From: Mercurialis annua
Lineage: Eukaryota > Streptophyta > Magnoliopsida > Malpighiales > Euphorbiaceae
Assembly: GCF_937616625.2 (NCBI RefSeq)
Contig: NC_065571.1
Location: 45,059,651 to 45,123,650 of the forward strand
Direction: 5' to 3'
Length of the DNA stretch: 64,000 nt
How positions within the stretch are numbered: position 1 is the first letter of the stretch; every line of letters starts with the position of its first letter. The translations under genes and the position numbers were made by a program. This document shows, piece by piece, positions 49,682-63,008 of this stretch. The notes under the pieces are model-generated. The model had not been told where the DNA came from and ran no database searches. It saw only the letters and a list, made by a program, of their open reading frames with translations.

Positions 49682-52456
49682 TAGGTTTTGCCTTTAGGAT
49701 AATACCTTAGAAAGCTAGAACTTATAGGAAGCGTTGTAGTTAAACTCGCGCGCCTAATAAAAGAACATAAAACATAACTCACATAAAAATAGTAATGTAA
49801 TATATACTATATAATACATCTGTAGTGAACGTAATTCCTATGTTACGTTCAAGAAATTGTAAAGGGAAAGATAGATTATTATAAGGGAAATCGATGTGGA
49901 ATATCGACACTTGTATCTGTATACGACGTAGAATAGAATATTGCAGAAGTGGATATGGTGATTACAGTAATAAAGAATTATGAATTTAATTGAGTTATCA
50001 GAGATATGGAGAGAGAAGTGATGTGACAGACAAATAGTCTGTAAATGACAGAAAATGACAGTAATACAAAAATTTGACAGCAGTACAAAAATTTGAAATA
50101 TACTCAATAAGTATAAAGAAAGCCATTAATAGTCGCAGAGCGTATAATCTAGAGTAAGACTTACAATTTTATGAAGATTTTGAAAGTTTTTATGACCTTT
50201 CAAGGTACAATTGTGCTCAGGCGTCGCATGTGACATTGCATAACCACGATAGAAATGCATAAAAGAATGATTTTTAAAATTTTAGATCATGCATCATATC
50301 TTTGTAATGGAAAAAGAAACTGCGATTTTGAGCAACTCCTTGGTGATGAGAGATGTCATCACTCTGAGCAACAATTGTACTAACGATTTTAAATGATTTA
50401 TGAAAAATGGTTTAGAAAGAGCTGCGCAGCCAAAAGAAGTTTTAAAATCGTTTTGTTTAGTAAGTAAACTCGGATATAAAGCCCTGCGACAAAGAATAAA
50501 AGATTCTTATTAAATAAGAATAAAATTGTGAAAGAAACTCCAATAAAAGAATAAAGCCATGTTAATAATTATTGTAATTCGGCTAATGAAGCTAAAGGAG
50601 TGATTATCGGGAAGCATACACAGATACGCTGCGATACACTGGCGATATTTAAGGATACAGCAATTATCTTTATACAAGAGTAAAGGATGGAACGACAGGG
50701 AGTCGTGCAAGACGAAAGAAACGTAACATATATATAAGGATATATATAGGATTATTCTTATAATTGAGATAAACGAAGTAGCATTAGAAAATCGTAATTG
50801 AAGAGGAGAAATTAAAAGTATGAAGGCCAAAAGAGATGGTAATACGAATGATGGATATCAAATGATATTTAAAGGAGATATAACGTTATCAATATCAGTA
50901 TTTAAGGATACAGGAGTAGAAAGAGGAAGGATACGAAATGACGAAGCATACGATTTTGCAAGATACGAAAGTTTAAATTAAATAGATCAAGAGAGATAGT
51001 AATGCTATATGACTGATATTAAGTAAAATTACTAATATCAGCCTTAAGAATTGTAAGTTACATTAACAGAAAGGAGAAAGGCACGCGTATAGACATACAT
51101 TTTAGTAAATGTAAGAATGGTGGATGGTATGAATAAAAGTGTAAGGGTAAAACTCAAATACCCTCAAAATTTAATAAGAAGACGAGAGATAGAATAAGAA
51201 TAAGTTAAGGAACGATTACAATCAGTGTTAAGACTGTATTGTAAGAAGTGAAATTAAAAGAATTAACAGTAAGAAGCAGAAGAGTAAAATAGAAAGAAAA
51301 CTGATTATACAACAAGAAAGAATGACGATTAAGAAAATAAATAAGTTATTAAGGATCTAATGAATCTGTTGAGGATGAAAATTAAAGATGAAGTCAGTTA
51401 AAGGTTAAAAATAAGAAAGAAGTTAAGCGAAAGCTGATTAACGAGAAAAGTTCTCGAAATAGTTAAATATTAAAGAAGCATGTAGGATTATTATGAGGTC
51501 ATCTTGAATAAGGAACTATGACGTAAAGGAAAAACATTATTGAATGAAAAGTCAATAAGAGATTTAAGGTAAACTTTCAAAGAGCAATTAGATGAAAGTG
51601 AAGGGGATAAGAATATAAGTAATATTAGTGCATAAGAGAGACTATACAAGCCATACGATCAGAAGTAATGTAAATTACGTATCTAAAACTATGGTAAAGA
51701 ACGAAGGATCACGACCAATAGGACGACGTAAAGTTTACGATAGCTTAAAGAAGCGAAAGAATAAGAAGTGGGAGATAATGAAGGATGTATCAAGTTTAGC
51801 TATGTTAAGAGATAGTAACTGTGCTAGACAGGGTACAAGTTGAAAGAAATTAGTTAATCAGGGGTAAGATGTCAGATAACGGTAGAAAGGAGTAAGCAAC
51901 GACGATAATCAGTAAGGAAGAAGGATGATATCGTTAGATGATAGTAAGACTAAAAGTCGTAGATTGTGAATACGAAAGGAAAATACTCATAGGAGTATAA
52001 ATAAAGTAAGTACGTTATTAAAGATGGAGTCGACACGTTGTGACCACTCACGTATAAAGAAGATGAATAACAACCCCATGGCTACTGGGAATGAAAAGAT
52101 GGAACGAGAAAGTGCTAGACAACGATTAGTAGCAATCAAATAGCAATGACACAAGGACCACGACATCAAGGATACGTCCAAGGTTATCCTATGTCGGGAA
52201 AAACAACAAACGAAACGAAAGTAGCAATGAAGAGATTCTCAACTATGCAACCACAAGAAGCTTCTATGAACAAGATAGATAATCGATTAACATTAAGTGC
52301 GAAGTCATAACTATTAGTGAGAGATAAGATTTAAAATAAAAGAAGAAACTACGTCTGACACGTAGTAATGGACGTCAAGGATAATTTAAGGACGATTTTA
52401 AGATCCCAACAAGTTTTATGAAAATTCGAGGACGAATTTTTATAAGGGGGGAAGAA
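49682..52456 (+). other. Non-coding interior of element 2
   Basis: Collinear with 13592-16299 of element 1. Differences: a tandem 19-bp duplication (50057-50094), no T29 run, and 75 bp present here (52029-52103) that element 1 lacks. Confidence 0.8.
50329..50376 (+). other. Conserved hairpin block in element 2
   Basis: Same block as 14248-14295 of element 1. Confidence 0.55.
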
Positions 52457-54981
52457 TGTAATACCCCAAAATAATTAATTAGCTAATTGGACCACGTGTC
52501 CAATTTTGAGTCGTCAGAGTGACAACATCGGAAAGTTATCCGATAAAATTAAAATAAATAAGTTTTAAATAGGCCGGTTTTGAGAAATTAGTTATACGGA
52601 AATTAAGGTTATATTTTAATTCTAAAGTTAGAATTGGAATTAAAAGGAAAAAATGTCAAGAAAAGCCCAAAATAAAGTGCAGGAACCAAAGTGGTAATTT
52701 AGCCACTTTGTGTCGAAAATAGAAATATTGGAATTTGACGGAAAGTACTAATATCGAGCTTGGTATTATTTATCGGATATAAATAATACGTATAAGTCGT
52801 AATAAAATAGTTTAACGATTTAGCTATGGACTAAATCGTAGGATTGAAAAGTTTGAAGGATAAATGATAAGAAACAAAAAGAACAAGGACTCAAATGAGC
52901 TTTTAGCCAAATCATATATAATTAAGGAAATATGAAATGAAGATCAGAGAAGGATCGAGAGAATTGTGAGGTTTCGCCGATTACGTTATTTCGCCGCCGT
53001 TTCTCCGTACGACGTCCGATTCACGTGATTTTCGCGGCAATCTCTTCGGAATTCAATCCTCTACTGATCTTGAGCTTCATTTCAAGGTAAAATTTCGGGA
53101 ATTGGTGCTGAAATTGAGTTATTTGGGCTGTTTTAGTTTAGGAATTGGAATTATGGATTTAAACTTGATTTTAGCGTTTTTGGAGAAACAAAGTTACGGG
53201 TTTTGTTGGAAACGGAGAAATTGACATGTATGGCAAGTGATAGCATGACGGGAAGCCCGGAAACGATGTTTCCGGGGACTGCGTGCAGATTGCACGTGGT
53301 GTGCGATCGCACACCCGTGGTGTGCGAACGCACACCTGTGATGGTGTGCGAACGCACACCAGTGGTGTGCGAACGCACACCAGTGAAGGTGTGCGAACGC
53401 ACACCAGTGAAGGTGTGCGAACGCACACCCACAGTGTGCGGACGCACACCGGTGTGCGAACGCACACCCATGGTGTACGAACGCACACCACCTTGTGCAG
53501 ACGCGTATTTCATGAGGGACTAAAACAGACTTTTGTCCGAGGGACTGAAATAAACTTAGCTCGACGTTTTACGCGAGTGACGATAATGTAAAGTATTAAA
53601 AGAAATATATAACTCTCGGATACAAGAAGTAGTATTTAATACGTCGTGGACACGACTAAGAGTTTCTGAATACGAGAGTAATACAAAGAATGAAACCAAT
53701 AGTTAAATTATGAAAGTATTATATGTATTAAAGTATAAAGTGCACGTCTAATCAAAAACAATGTACCAGACGTGTCAGCGAATAGCGGAGTCAGTAGAAG
53801 CGGACTAGCGGGGGCATACCATCAGATCGATCATATCATTTCTTGGTTTGCGGTCACTGTGAGTTGCACTTTACTTTCGTGTATTATATATAAAGTTATT
53901 TTATATAAATACGTACACTGTTTTTACGCATCGCATGTTATATGATTTGATTGAATGTTATACGTTTATTTAATTTCTGTATATAAGAACTAGTATGCGA
54001 TCCGATGAAACTAGCTACCTATTGGGTGTCAATAGGCTGTGTGATCACCAGTATCGAGTCAGTCTAGTATATTTGCATTTGAGAAACGACTTGACACAGC
54101 TGGGAGCTGTTGATGATTATAAAATTTATGTGGCTGGGCCACCAGCGAGTTAGACTCGCGATTGATATTTACGATTGGGTATATGATTTAGATACGCAGA
54201 GTGAACTCGGCTACGGTGTAGCCTGGAAGTCCCCGTATCTAGTGGCTGGGCCACCAGCGAGTTAGACTCGCAATTGATATTTACGTTTGGATTGAATGAT
54301 ATGTGATTATTCGAGAGATGAGTCGCATGCTAGGATATTAGTTTCGTACGGATCAAATACCTGTTTATATGTTTTACATTAATATTTTCTTGAGATGCGA
54401 TGCTATGTATTTATATTAATACCGTTAGTAAATGCAAACTCACTCAGTATTTCCCCAAATACTGACCCCTCACCTTTGATGTCTTTCAGGTGCTTAGCTT
54501 GTGGGCTTAGCTAGAGACCAATTTTGGAGTACAGAAGTCATCTGTATATGTTAGTTTATGACTTCTGTTAATGCTGCAGTAGTGGTCCGGTGTCAGCAGA
54601 ATAGTAGCCTAGTCAGCAGTTTTATTTTGATTGTACATATCGACTGCTGTCTTTGTTTATATGTTTTTGATAGGCTACGTGTTTGTATATGATCCACGGC
54701 CCCAGATGCCGGTGTGACAGTTTGAGACACTAACTGCGGTGTATTGTACCGCGAGGCCAGTTCGTACAGGGTACGGTAACTAGAGCCCGCGAGGTTTTGA
54801 AACAGTTAGTGTGTATATTTGGTAATATGTTATATACGAGTATTGGCTTCCGTTGTTTGTTGTTAATTGTTTATTTTATATTTGCGAAAAATTAATTGTG
54901 ATTTTAGGCTTGCTACGGGTTCCGGAGCTACCACTCCCGTTCCCTAGCGCCGGTCGCGGCTCAATAGTTTGGGTCGTGACA
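52457..54981 (+). repeat. 3' LTR of element 2, with a nine-unit array
   Basis: 2,525 bp, 24 bp longer than the 5' LTR. The excess is one extra palindrome unit plus its spacer (array 53298-53489). Confidence 0.92.
53298..53489 (+). repeat. Palindrome array in the 3' LTR of element 2 (9 units)
   Basis: The AGTGAA-spaced unit occurs twice in a row here and once in the other three LTRs. Confidence 0.9.
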
Positions 54982-54986
54982 GAATA

Positions 54987-55392
54987 GGTAAGGGAAACAT
55001 TAGGTTAAGAAAAGAAACGTGTGACTGCAGCGTTTTTAAAGGAAGACAGGGCATGAAGGCTACAAGGCTGGTCTCGAATGAGACCGGACCTGAAATACTA
55101 AGGTCTCGTACGAGACCTTAGTGTCTCGTACGAGACACAACCAAAAAAATGGAAGGGTCTCGTTCGAGACCTGCCGTTTCTCGAACGAGACCCAACGTTT
55201 ATTTCAGGTCTCTTTTGAGACCTGATCTAAACGTGTGGTTCAACCTTTTTGGTTGAACCACAAGCCGAATCAAAATACTCTCCAACTCAAACCAGCCATG
55301 AAACAAATCGAAAACGAATCACTAAACCGAAAACGACTCGAATATTTCCCGTATGCTCATAATATTTAAATAAAAATTTACGGGGTATTACA
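54987..55392 (-). repeat. Element 3, 3' LTR, remaining part
   Basis: Continues the LTR broken at 45627 and ends at GGGGTATTACA (TGTAATACCCC on the minus strand). It holds the palindrome cluster. Confidence 0.88.
55070..55262. repeat. Palindrome cluster in the LTR of element 3
   Basis: Seven hairpins in 193 bp: GGTCTCGAATGAGACC, AAGGTCTCGTACGAGACCTT (perfect, 55100-55119), GTGTCTCGTACGAGACAC (perfect, 55121-55138), GGTCTCGTTCGAGACC, TTTCTCGAACGAGACCC, CAGGTCTCTTTTGAGACCTG, and a hairpin with 11-bp stem GTGGTTCAACC at 55236-55262. Confidence 0.9.
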
Positions 55393-58300
55393 TTCTCCCC
55401 AACTTATTGATAATTCGTCCTCGAATTTAACACGTTTAATCAAATAACACCAGTATAACACAACGAAAAGTTTTTGTAAAAAGCTGAACAAAACGCGCTT
55501 ATCCATCGGGAAACCTCAAAATATTCTTCCACTAAGTAAATCACAAAAGCAAAACCATAAAGTAAGTTAAGCCCTATTGAGTTCCATTTAAAAACGTAGT
55601 CTGGAAACGTTTTCAAACAATTTTGTAAACAACTTAGATTAAAACAAAATAGTACTTAGCCGAGTCAACCAAGACTTCCAAGCTTACTACTCGTGTCGGG
55701 CGACCCAAGTCCATCCCGATCAGAAAGCCGCAATATAAGCCGATGTTAAAAATCTGAAATTTCATTTTATAAAATAACATGAAGTTTGAAGAGCAACTGA
55801 ACTCAACAATACTTAACTAGTGAAAAAAAATTTCATATATCAAACAATCTTAAAAGGTCATAAAGCCGCAATGCTACTTCCCTTAAACATAAAATAATAA
55901 CACCACCTCCAGGGGAAAATCAACGAGGTAATACAAACTCATCCACACAAAACTCAACTGAACTACTTAGGATATACAAAAACGAACCTCGAATCTCAAA
56001 CCTGAAACTGATCTGCAATATAACGATTACAACACACATAAGCGTAAAATTTTGATTCTATCAACTCGGTGCTCCAACAATCACTCGATCAACACAATGT
56101 GAATAATCAACAATTATTCAATTGAGAGGGACAATTTCTCTACACCGAAGTGACTCCCAAAACCAGCTCGTAGCTCATCTATTATAAAACCCTCATTATC
56201 AAATACAAGATCAAACACTAAGCTCGACTATAGTTCATAAAATTCCAAAATCTTTTGTCTTAAACGAAAACAATAATACTGCAACATAGCTGATAAAATC
56301 TATCATTCTTAAACACTTACTTCCTTTTACTTATAGTATCTCTACATCAAAATGACCGAAAACAAAACCCAATAACTTCAGATAATATTTCGGTTCCAAA
56401 ACAAACATTATAATAATCATCTAATCCTAACAATTAGTACCAACTCGATAATACTATTAACTTGTGAATAACCAACACAAAAACTCATAACGCAATTCAA
56501 AGAAAAGCGAACTTCTCTCATGATAACAAAATAAATTTCTATATCAATGATAAACAATATCCATCATAATGATTCTTCCAATTACTCAGAAACATAACGC
56601 CACGACTACTCTGAACATTGACTGCATTTGACAACAAAAATTTTTTGTCGCCCTTACCAAGGGTTCAACAATTGACCCAACGATATCCATCATTACGATA
56701 ATACCCTCTATAACAAAATCGATCAACCAATTATGGTTGTCGAAACCTATTAACCGCGATTTCGATTTTTAAATCAACTATCTCGTATAATCAAATCGAA
56801 CTCAAATTCTCAAAATTATTCAATCAATTGACTACAGCCTCGTATACAACGAGAGATCAAACGATCAATTTACTACGACCAGATAGTTAGTTATGCTCAA
56901 AACCAACTCCTGTGGGTATAAAATCTTTTAATACCAAATAGTCTATATACAGAAAAACTTTCCACTTTGTTTAAAAGACTCTATGTCTTACACCTCCTTT
57001 TTCATTCGAAATCGAAATACCTTTACCGTTGAAAAAAACATCGGCTTTGCAAACCCTTGAAAAATTTCAAGACCTCCACATTTAAATCCGAAATTTCCTC
57101 TTACTTTCTAATACATTTGCAAGTCTATAAAACAGTTCAATTGACAAAATTTATGTTCTTTTTAATTCAAACTTGCTAATACACTTTTTAATAATTATAC
57201 TTTAAAAGCCAACTGTGGCAGAATTTTCCGTATTCAAAATACACATTGATGTTTCAAGCATCCCAAAATTTTAAGTCGCTTCTAAATTTTCTCAAACAAA
57301 AACAAAATTGAAGATATCGCTCTAGCGAAAAATTTATTATTCATTTTGAATAAATTTTGACAAAAATTCTCCCTTTCCTCCGAAAATTAAAATCAGCAAT
57401 GTAAATCTCTTGTTTATAAACATACCTTTATATCAGTACATCAAAATACTTTGGACAATTTCACTCTAAAAAGATAGGGTTTCTTTTTAAAATATAGTGT
57501 ATACGCACACATGAGCATAACCAATATCCTTGATTCACAAATCCTTAACTCACGAATCGGTAATTAGCATGAACTCTTCCTAATCTGACTCTAACCATAA
57601 ACCGCACTTGGCACAACTATGTCTCGAGCGCAACCTCAAAATCATTCTTACTCATAACCACAAGATTTTGATTCTACAGACCATTATCTTACGACATAAA
57701 CACCCAACAATCATCATCATCATCACAGAGTATTTGTCTAGCTACCTTTCGGTAACAGTTTAAACATCATTTGAAATTCCACAACTTTATAAATACATTT
57801 ACCCCAAAGGGACTCGCGAGTTTGTTCCAAAATATCTTTCTAAAAACACTTTGTCGATAAAAACCCATTTTACATAATTGTGCGCCAGGGTGATGACGAC
57901 TCTCATCCCCAAAGAGTTGCATCCAACCTTAATAATTTCTATGCACGTGATGCATGTACTATTATGCATGTATCGATTATTAATTTATCTTATATTTAGT
58001 GAATATACTCTGTGTTCAATGCAAACCTATTCGTGACATTCAAAATGCATGTTCATGATATGTCTGGGCACAATTACGAGTTGAAAATATTTCAAATATT
58101 TCAGCAAATCAATCTTTGAAATCCATTTCTCAATAAAACATTTGCTAGACGTTACCTCTGTGAGATGTGCACTCGATATCCTCAAAATATTTCTCAAAAT
58201 TCCTTACTTGTAGCCTAGCAACATTCGATGCTATAAAACAACTCATCCTAAAATTTCGTTACCACTCTTCCGCATAAATATCAAACTACCCTAAACCCCA

Positions 58301-60170
58301 GTTGAAACTTATTCCCAAAGAATTAACACATCAAAACGTTTCTACCAAATTTACCGCCAGATCCCGCATCACATCATCCGACTTGATGGAAACACCAGTG
58401 CATTAATACACCAATCTATCTTCTCGGCTCAGAGTTTTCAGTATCCAATCTAGGATAATCAGATATCATCAGTCAATCCGAGAGAATACTTCCCTCGTAT
58501 TCCTCGATATTAAAACCCAATGGTTTCGATCCACGAAACAGAAACAGCAAAACTCCGCGCAATCCTAAACCGAACAAGGAAACAAGGTCTAAAGGAAGGT
58601 CTTACTCAAAGGTCAAACTATAAATCGAGGTAAACCAATCATAACCACGTGATTGAGTCATCTCACGTGCTACTCCGCACGAATAGACAAAACAAAAACA
58701 ATTAACTTAGCCCAACAGACAAGCGAGTCAAACAACATAAATTTTTACATGAAACAAATCTGAAAATCGTAAACTACGTAAACGTACCATTGAACACAAT
58801 TAACTCAAACATACTTAAAACAAATCGGGATATGTCACAACATATCCTTGAAATCTCATTACAAATTCACCCTGTATTTATATCGTCTTTTAATAGTACG
58901 TTTCAAAATTCGTTCTAAAATTTAAAGTCAAATACGAAAACTTCCAAATTTTGTTGAGCCCCACGGTTAAAACAAAATCACAATTTGTAAAAATCTCTTC
59001 TTATTAATCAGTTGCTTTAAAACGGATACCCAGGTATCTTAAATCATAAAATCATCGAGCTAGTCGAGTCATTACACTACCAAGCTCAACTCCTAAATTT
59101 GGATGACCCAAATCGAACCCAAAACAATCGTTTATAAAACGTATTCAAAATATTTGTAAAACTGGGAAAATATTTTTAATAAAATTTCCATCTTTTCCAA
59201 GTTGAGAGCTCAACTTAACCCAACTGCTAAACGGCAATCTAAAATCTCAAGTGAGAAATCTTTAATCTCAAACATCTATTCCGTAAATTTCGAAAAAATT
59301 AAAATGTTGATATACCTCAACATAGTAAAATAAATTCAACGTTAAAGTTCTCAAACAACGAATTATCACATAAGAATATCATTTTGAAATCATCGCTTGT
59401 TAACATCAAACCTTACATAAAATTTCAAAATATCAGAATTTCTTTTTACTGGTAACTTAACCAAAAATCAACTTTTAAATTTTTTTGTTTTTTTTAAAAC
59501 CAACTTCTCTTATGATTCTGTGTCTACACACAAATCCGATAAACAATTACTCTCAATGAAAATTTTAAAATGACATGTGGTCAAAGTAATGTATAACCAC
59601 CAAAACACGTTTTAAAATTTAACCTCAAATTTCTATTATAGAAAACAAGGCAAACGCTTAGCATACGATCACATTTAAAATCAACAATCGAGGCCAAAGC
59701 CAAAATGTACTTTATTAACAAGGCAAAAGCAGTTCAACGCATCACCTAAAATAACTGTAACATTACCATATATTATAAATCGTTTTAAGCATAAACGACA
59801 AGTTTTATCAAACAACATCATACCCAAGAATGAGTCTTTAGGAAAGTTTACCAACCTATGATTTCCCGAGAAATCGAAAGCAATTATAATCACCCAAGTG
59901 AAATAATCTCAACATGATAAAACACAGCAATTAACATCTAAGTGAAATAAATTGTCAATCAAAGCATCAATACCAAATAAGGACTGACAGACATCACCTA
60001 TAGGATGTAGGCTGAGAGTTTGAAAACAAATTATGACGTTTAAAAGACAAGACACGAGTCCTAATTCCGCAGTAGTTCCTAAGACACGACAACAACTTAT
60101 CATGCCAAAAACACATAACAATTAACATGCATAAGGCCTTGGTTTGAAACCAAAGTTCTGATACCAACTT
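55393..60170 (-). other. Non-coding interior of element 3
   Basis: Minus-strand polypurine tract at 55405-55393, preceded (in sense) by AAATTCGAGGACGAATT, as in elements 1/2. The primer site is at 60166-60155. TAGGAACTACTGCGG (sense) at 60081-60067 matches TAGGAACTACTGCAG of element 1 (12179-12193). No gag or pol motif was recognised in six frames. At 57876-57922 lies the shared hairpin block. Confidence 0.75.
57876..57922 (-). other. Conserved hairpin block in element 3
   Basis: Sense strand GCAACTCTTTGGGGATGAGA, then GTCGTCATCACCCTGG and CACAATT. It matches the block of elements 1/2 at about four in five positions and lies about 2.27 kb from the primer site (2.23 kb in element 1). Confidence 0.55.
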
Positions 60171-63008
60171 TGTCACGACCCAATTTCATGAATCGTGACC
60201 GGCGCTAGGGTATGGGTATGGTTGTACCAAAACCCGTAGCAAGCCTCGCGGAAATTAAATAAACATTTAAACCTGCAGAAAACTGCTCGGGGGCAACCGA
60301 GACTCCAATCTAAGTCTAGCAATTTATAATACACTTCTAATATAAATAACTTAAGTATCTGAAATATTCCACAGCATGCCTTAAATATAATAATAAAATA
60401 TTCCAGTGTAAACATGCTAATAATAAACAATCGGTCTAATCGATAATCCCAATGCAATAACAAATCTAATATATAAACTAGTTCTACTGCGGTCTAAGAG
60501 TTTGAAAACAGAAACTAGTTTAATAACATAAAAACCTCCGAGGAATCAAAAGAATCGGAGTGGACCGGCTTTCAAATCATAAACCTGGAAAATTTGGGAA
60601 AACAACGGGGTCAGATATACTGAGATGAGTTCGCAATACTATTTACATTTATTAAGTTTAAAACCCTTAAATCAAAATATTTTTATACTAATATAATATG
60701 ATTATGGAAAACAGTATTGAAATGATCCCAGCGTAAGTATGACATAGCATACCGATAAACCCAGAGTGGACGGGAACAAATCCTCGTCATAAATATATAC
60801 CAGCGTAAGCAAGACTTTAGTCTGCCGTTTCCCAGAGTACTCACTGGTGCACACAGTCTCGATACAAGCCTATCGAGTAGCTCGTTTCAATCCAGATCCA
60901 TAATCCGTAAAAACAGTTCACAAACATTTATAATATTAAAATACGATGCGGTACTTAATAAAGCGGTAAATAGCACTACAAACTCACTGCTTGCTTATCC
61001 ACGTGATCTTGGCAAACAGCTAACCCTGCGTAGACTCCGAAGCACGAGCAGTCGACGGGTCTAAAATAATAAATAGGTTAATATCCGTACGACCCCTAAC
61101 TCTAAGATCACTAGACACCACGTAGGACTAGTACAATTAAATAACTAGATAAATCACAGAGAAACACAATTCTCAAATAAATTGAATGCCGTAATTAATT
61201 CAAGACTATTGAGTTCGCACTTAAATCCAATCCGAAAATATTACTAAAATAATATTTAATTGATAAATAAAATCAATTCCTCAAATAGTGGGATAACCGA
61301 GTTTTTCAAAACTACCAAGCTAAACCCACATGTCGGTGACCCTAGTCCAAACCGACCCAACTGATATTCCAAAATTTATAAACCACAGTTTATAATTAAT
61401 ATTAAATAAAATATTAATTAATATCAAAATAGAACTCAATAACTTGAAATCCAAGTAATTAGATATTACCGGCAAATATCTCAAATAATTAATTAACTAA
61501 ATAAAGCAACAATATGAATTTAATTCCAAAGGCATTCTAAGCCAAAAATATCAATTTAACAATTAAATAATAATTAACAATAATTATTATTTTAGTTTTT
61601 AAATAACACGAATATTATTTTTTAGGTCTTAATTTAATATACAAATATTGACAAACTTTCAAATTAAAAGAAATTCCCAAATTCCTATTTTATATAGTCA
61701 CATATAAAATTACATATAATCCATAATAAGTTTAATATTAATTTAAATTTAAAAATATTAAAGCCCAAAATAATTTTAAATTATAAATAATAGTATTATT
61801 TAAAACGTCAATTGATAATTCGAAATCAATTTCGTAGATTAAAATCAAAATCAATTCAAAACAGTTAATAAATAAGCTTAGAAACTTATTTAATTAAGTC
61901 ACAAGAATTTAGTGATCAAACCATTCTTTTAGCCAAAGCAAAAACAAAACAGTCAATCATATATTGACAACACACCCTCTTCAACCAATATAATCTCACA
62001 CAATCAATTAATACCCAACCTGCCAACCATCATCATCAACAGAATCAATTTCATCACAAAACTCAAAATTCGAATTGCAGAACAAGACATGAACTCAAGC
62101 TTAATATAATCAACCTTTAAAGGCATAAGAAGCTCAAACAAGAACAAATCAGTAAGCATGAAGGTTACCACAAGAACTTCATTCATTAACAGCAAGTAAC
62201 CATGGCAGGATATAAGAACTAAAATAAAATCGAAACTAAACCCAAAGTGATACACACAAGATCGATTCGGAAAGTACAAGCTAAGAGCTAACAATTGACA
62301 ACCAATAACTCAAGAGATAAAAGTATTAAAACAGCAGAATCCAAGGCCAAAAAGGGTTGAACCAAATCGGCAGTAGCTCAACATGACAAACAGAGAACAA
62401 GAACAGTTTATACAAACTTAAAACGGTGAACCGTACGGCGATTGAAACGAAATAATATACGTACCGTTTGGCGAATTCAAGATATGGAATTGTAGAGGCG
62501 TGAGTCTGCTTTCACGGGGACGAGACGGATCTGATTTCGATCTAAAAACGGCTACAAACGGATCAAAATACTAAGAGATAGATTTGGAAATCAAAACAGT
62601 AAATAAACATTAAACGATAAAACGGCGGCGACTGATACGGGATTGTCTACGTACCGTTCAACAAAACTAATGAGCAAGGTCGTAGAGAATCGAGTCTACT
62701 ATCTTAGGGATGTGACGGCACTGGATTCGATCTAAAAATGAATGAGAACGAATCGATTTATGGGGTTGTCGCTATTAACCAAAACTGAAAACAAAAACTC
62801 AAGAACTTGCCGAATACAATCAAGGTTTGAGGAGAAATGTAGCAGCGATTTCAGAGAATTTAGGAGCACAATTGATGGCTTAGGTTTTATGAATAGGTAA
62901 GGGAAACATTAGGTTAAGAAAAGAAACGTGTGACTGCAGCGTTTTTAAAGGAAGACAGGGCATGAAGGCTACAAGGCTGGTCTCGAATGAGACCAGACTT
63001 GAAGTACT
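60171..63008 (-). repeat. Element 3, 5' LTR, truncated by insertion
   Basis: Collinear with 42902-45627 plus 54987-55100. It stops after GAAGTACTA at 63008, where GGCTAATAATCACC begins. The other LTR continues at this point into AGGTCTCGTACGAGACC. Confidence 0.88.

Larger units (their letters stand above)
45628..54981 (+). mobile_element. Element 2: second complete copy of the gag-only LTR retrotransposon, nested in the LTR of element 3
   Basis: 9,354 bp. LTRs 45628-48128 (2,501 bp) and 52457-54981 (2,525 bp); target duplication GAATA at 45623-45627 and 54982-54986. The primer site is at 48133-48144 and the polypurine tract at 52444-52456. The host LTR rejoins perfectly: the uninterrupted copy near 62890 reads TTTTATGAATAGGTAAGGG. 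Its LTRs share two bases that differ from element 1's LTRs (A for T at the site matching 11467; A for G at 11589), showing a separate insertion from a slightly different source. Confidence 0.95.
42902..63008 (-). mobile_element. Element 3: non-coding LTR retrotransposon, interrupted by element 2 and by a MULE-like element
   Basis: Minus-strand element. Its 3' LTR is 42902-45627 plus 54987-55392 (about 3.13 kb without the insert). The interior is 55393-60170, and the 5' LTR runs from 60171 to the break at 63008 (2,838 bp left). On the minus strand the LTR starts TGTAATACCCC and ends GGGTCGTGACA, the same terminal words as element 1. The polypurine tract AAGTTGGGGAGAA lies at 55405-55393 and the primer site TGGTATCAGAAC at 60166-60155. 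The two LTRs differ at scattered sites, so it is older than elements 1 and 2, as nesting requires. The interior (4.8 kb) has no long ORF. Its right target duplication is not visible. Confidence 0.9.
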
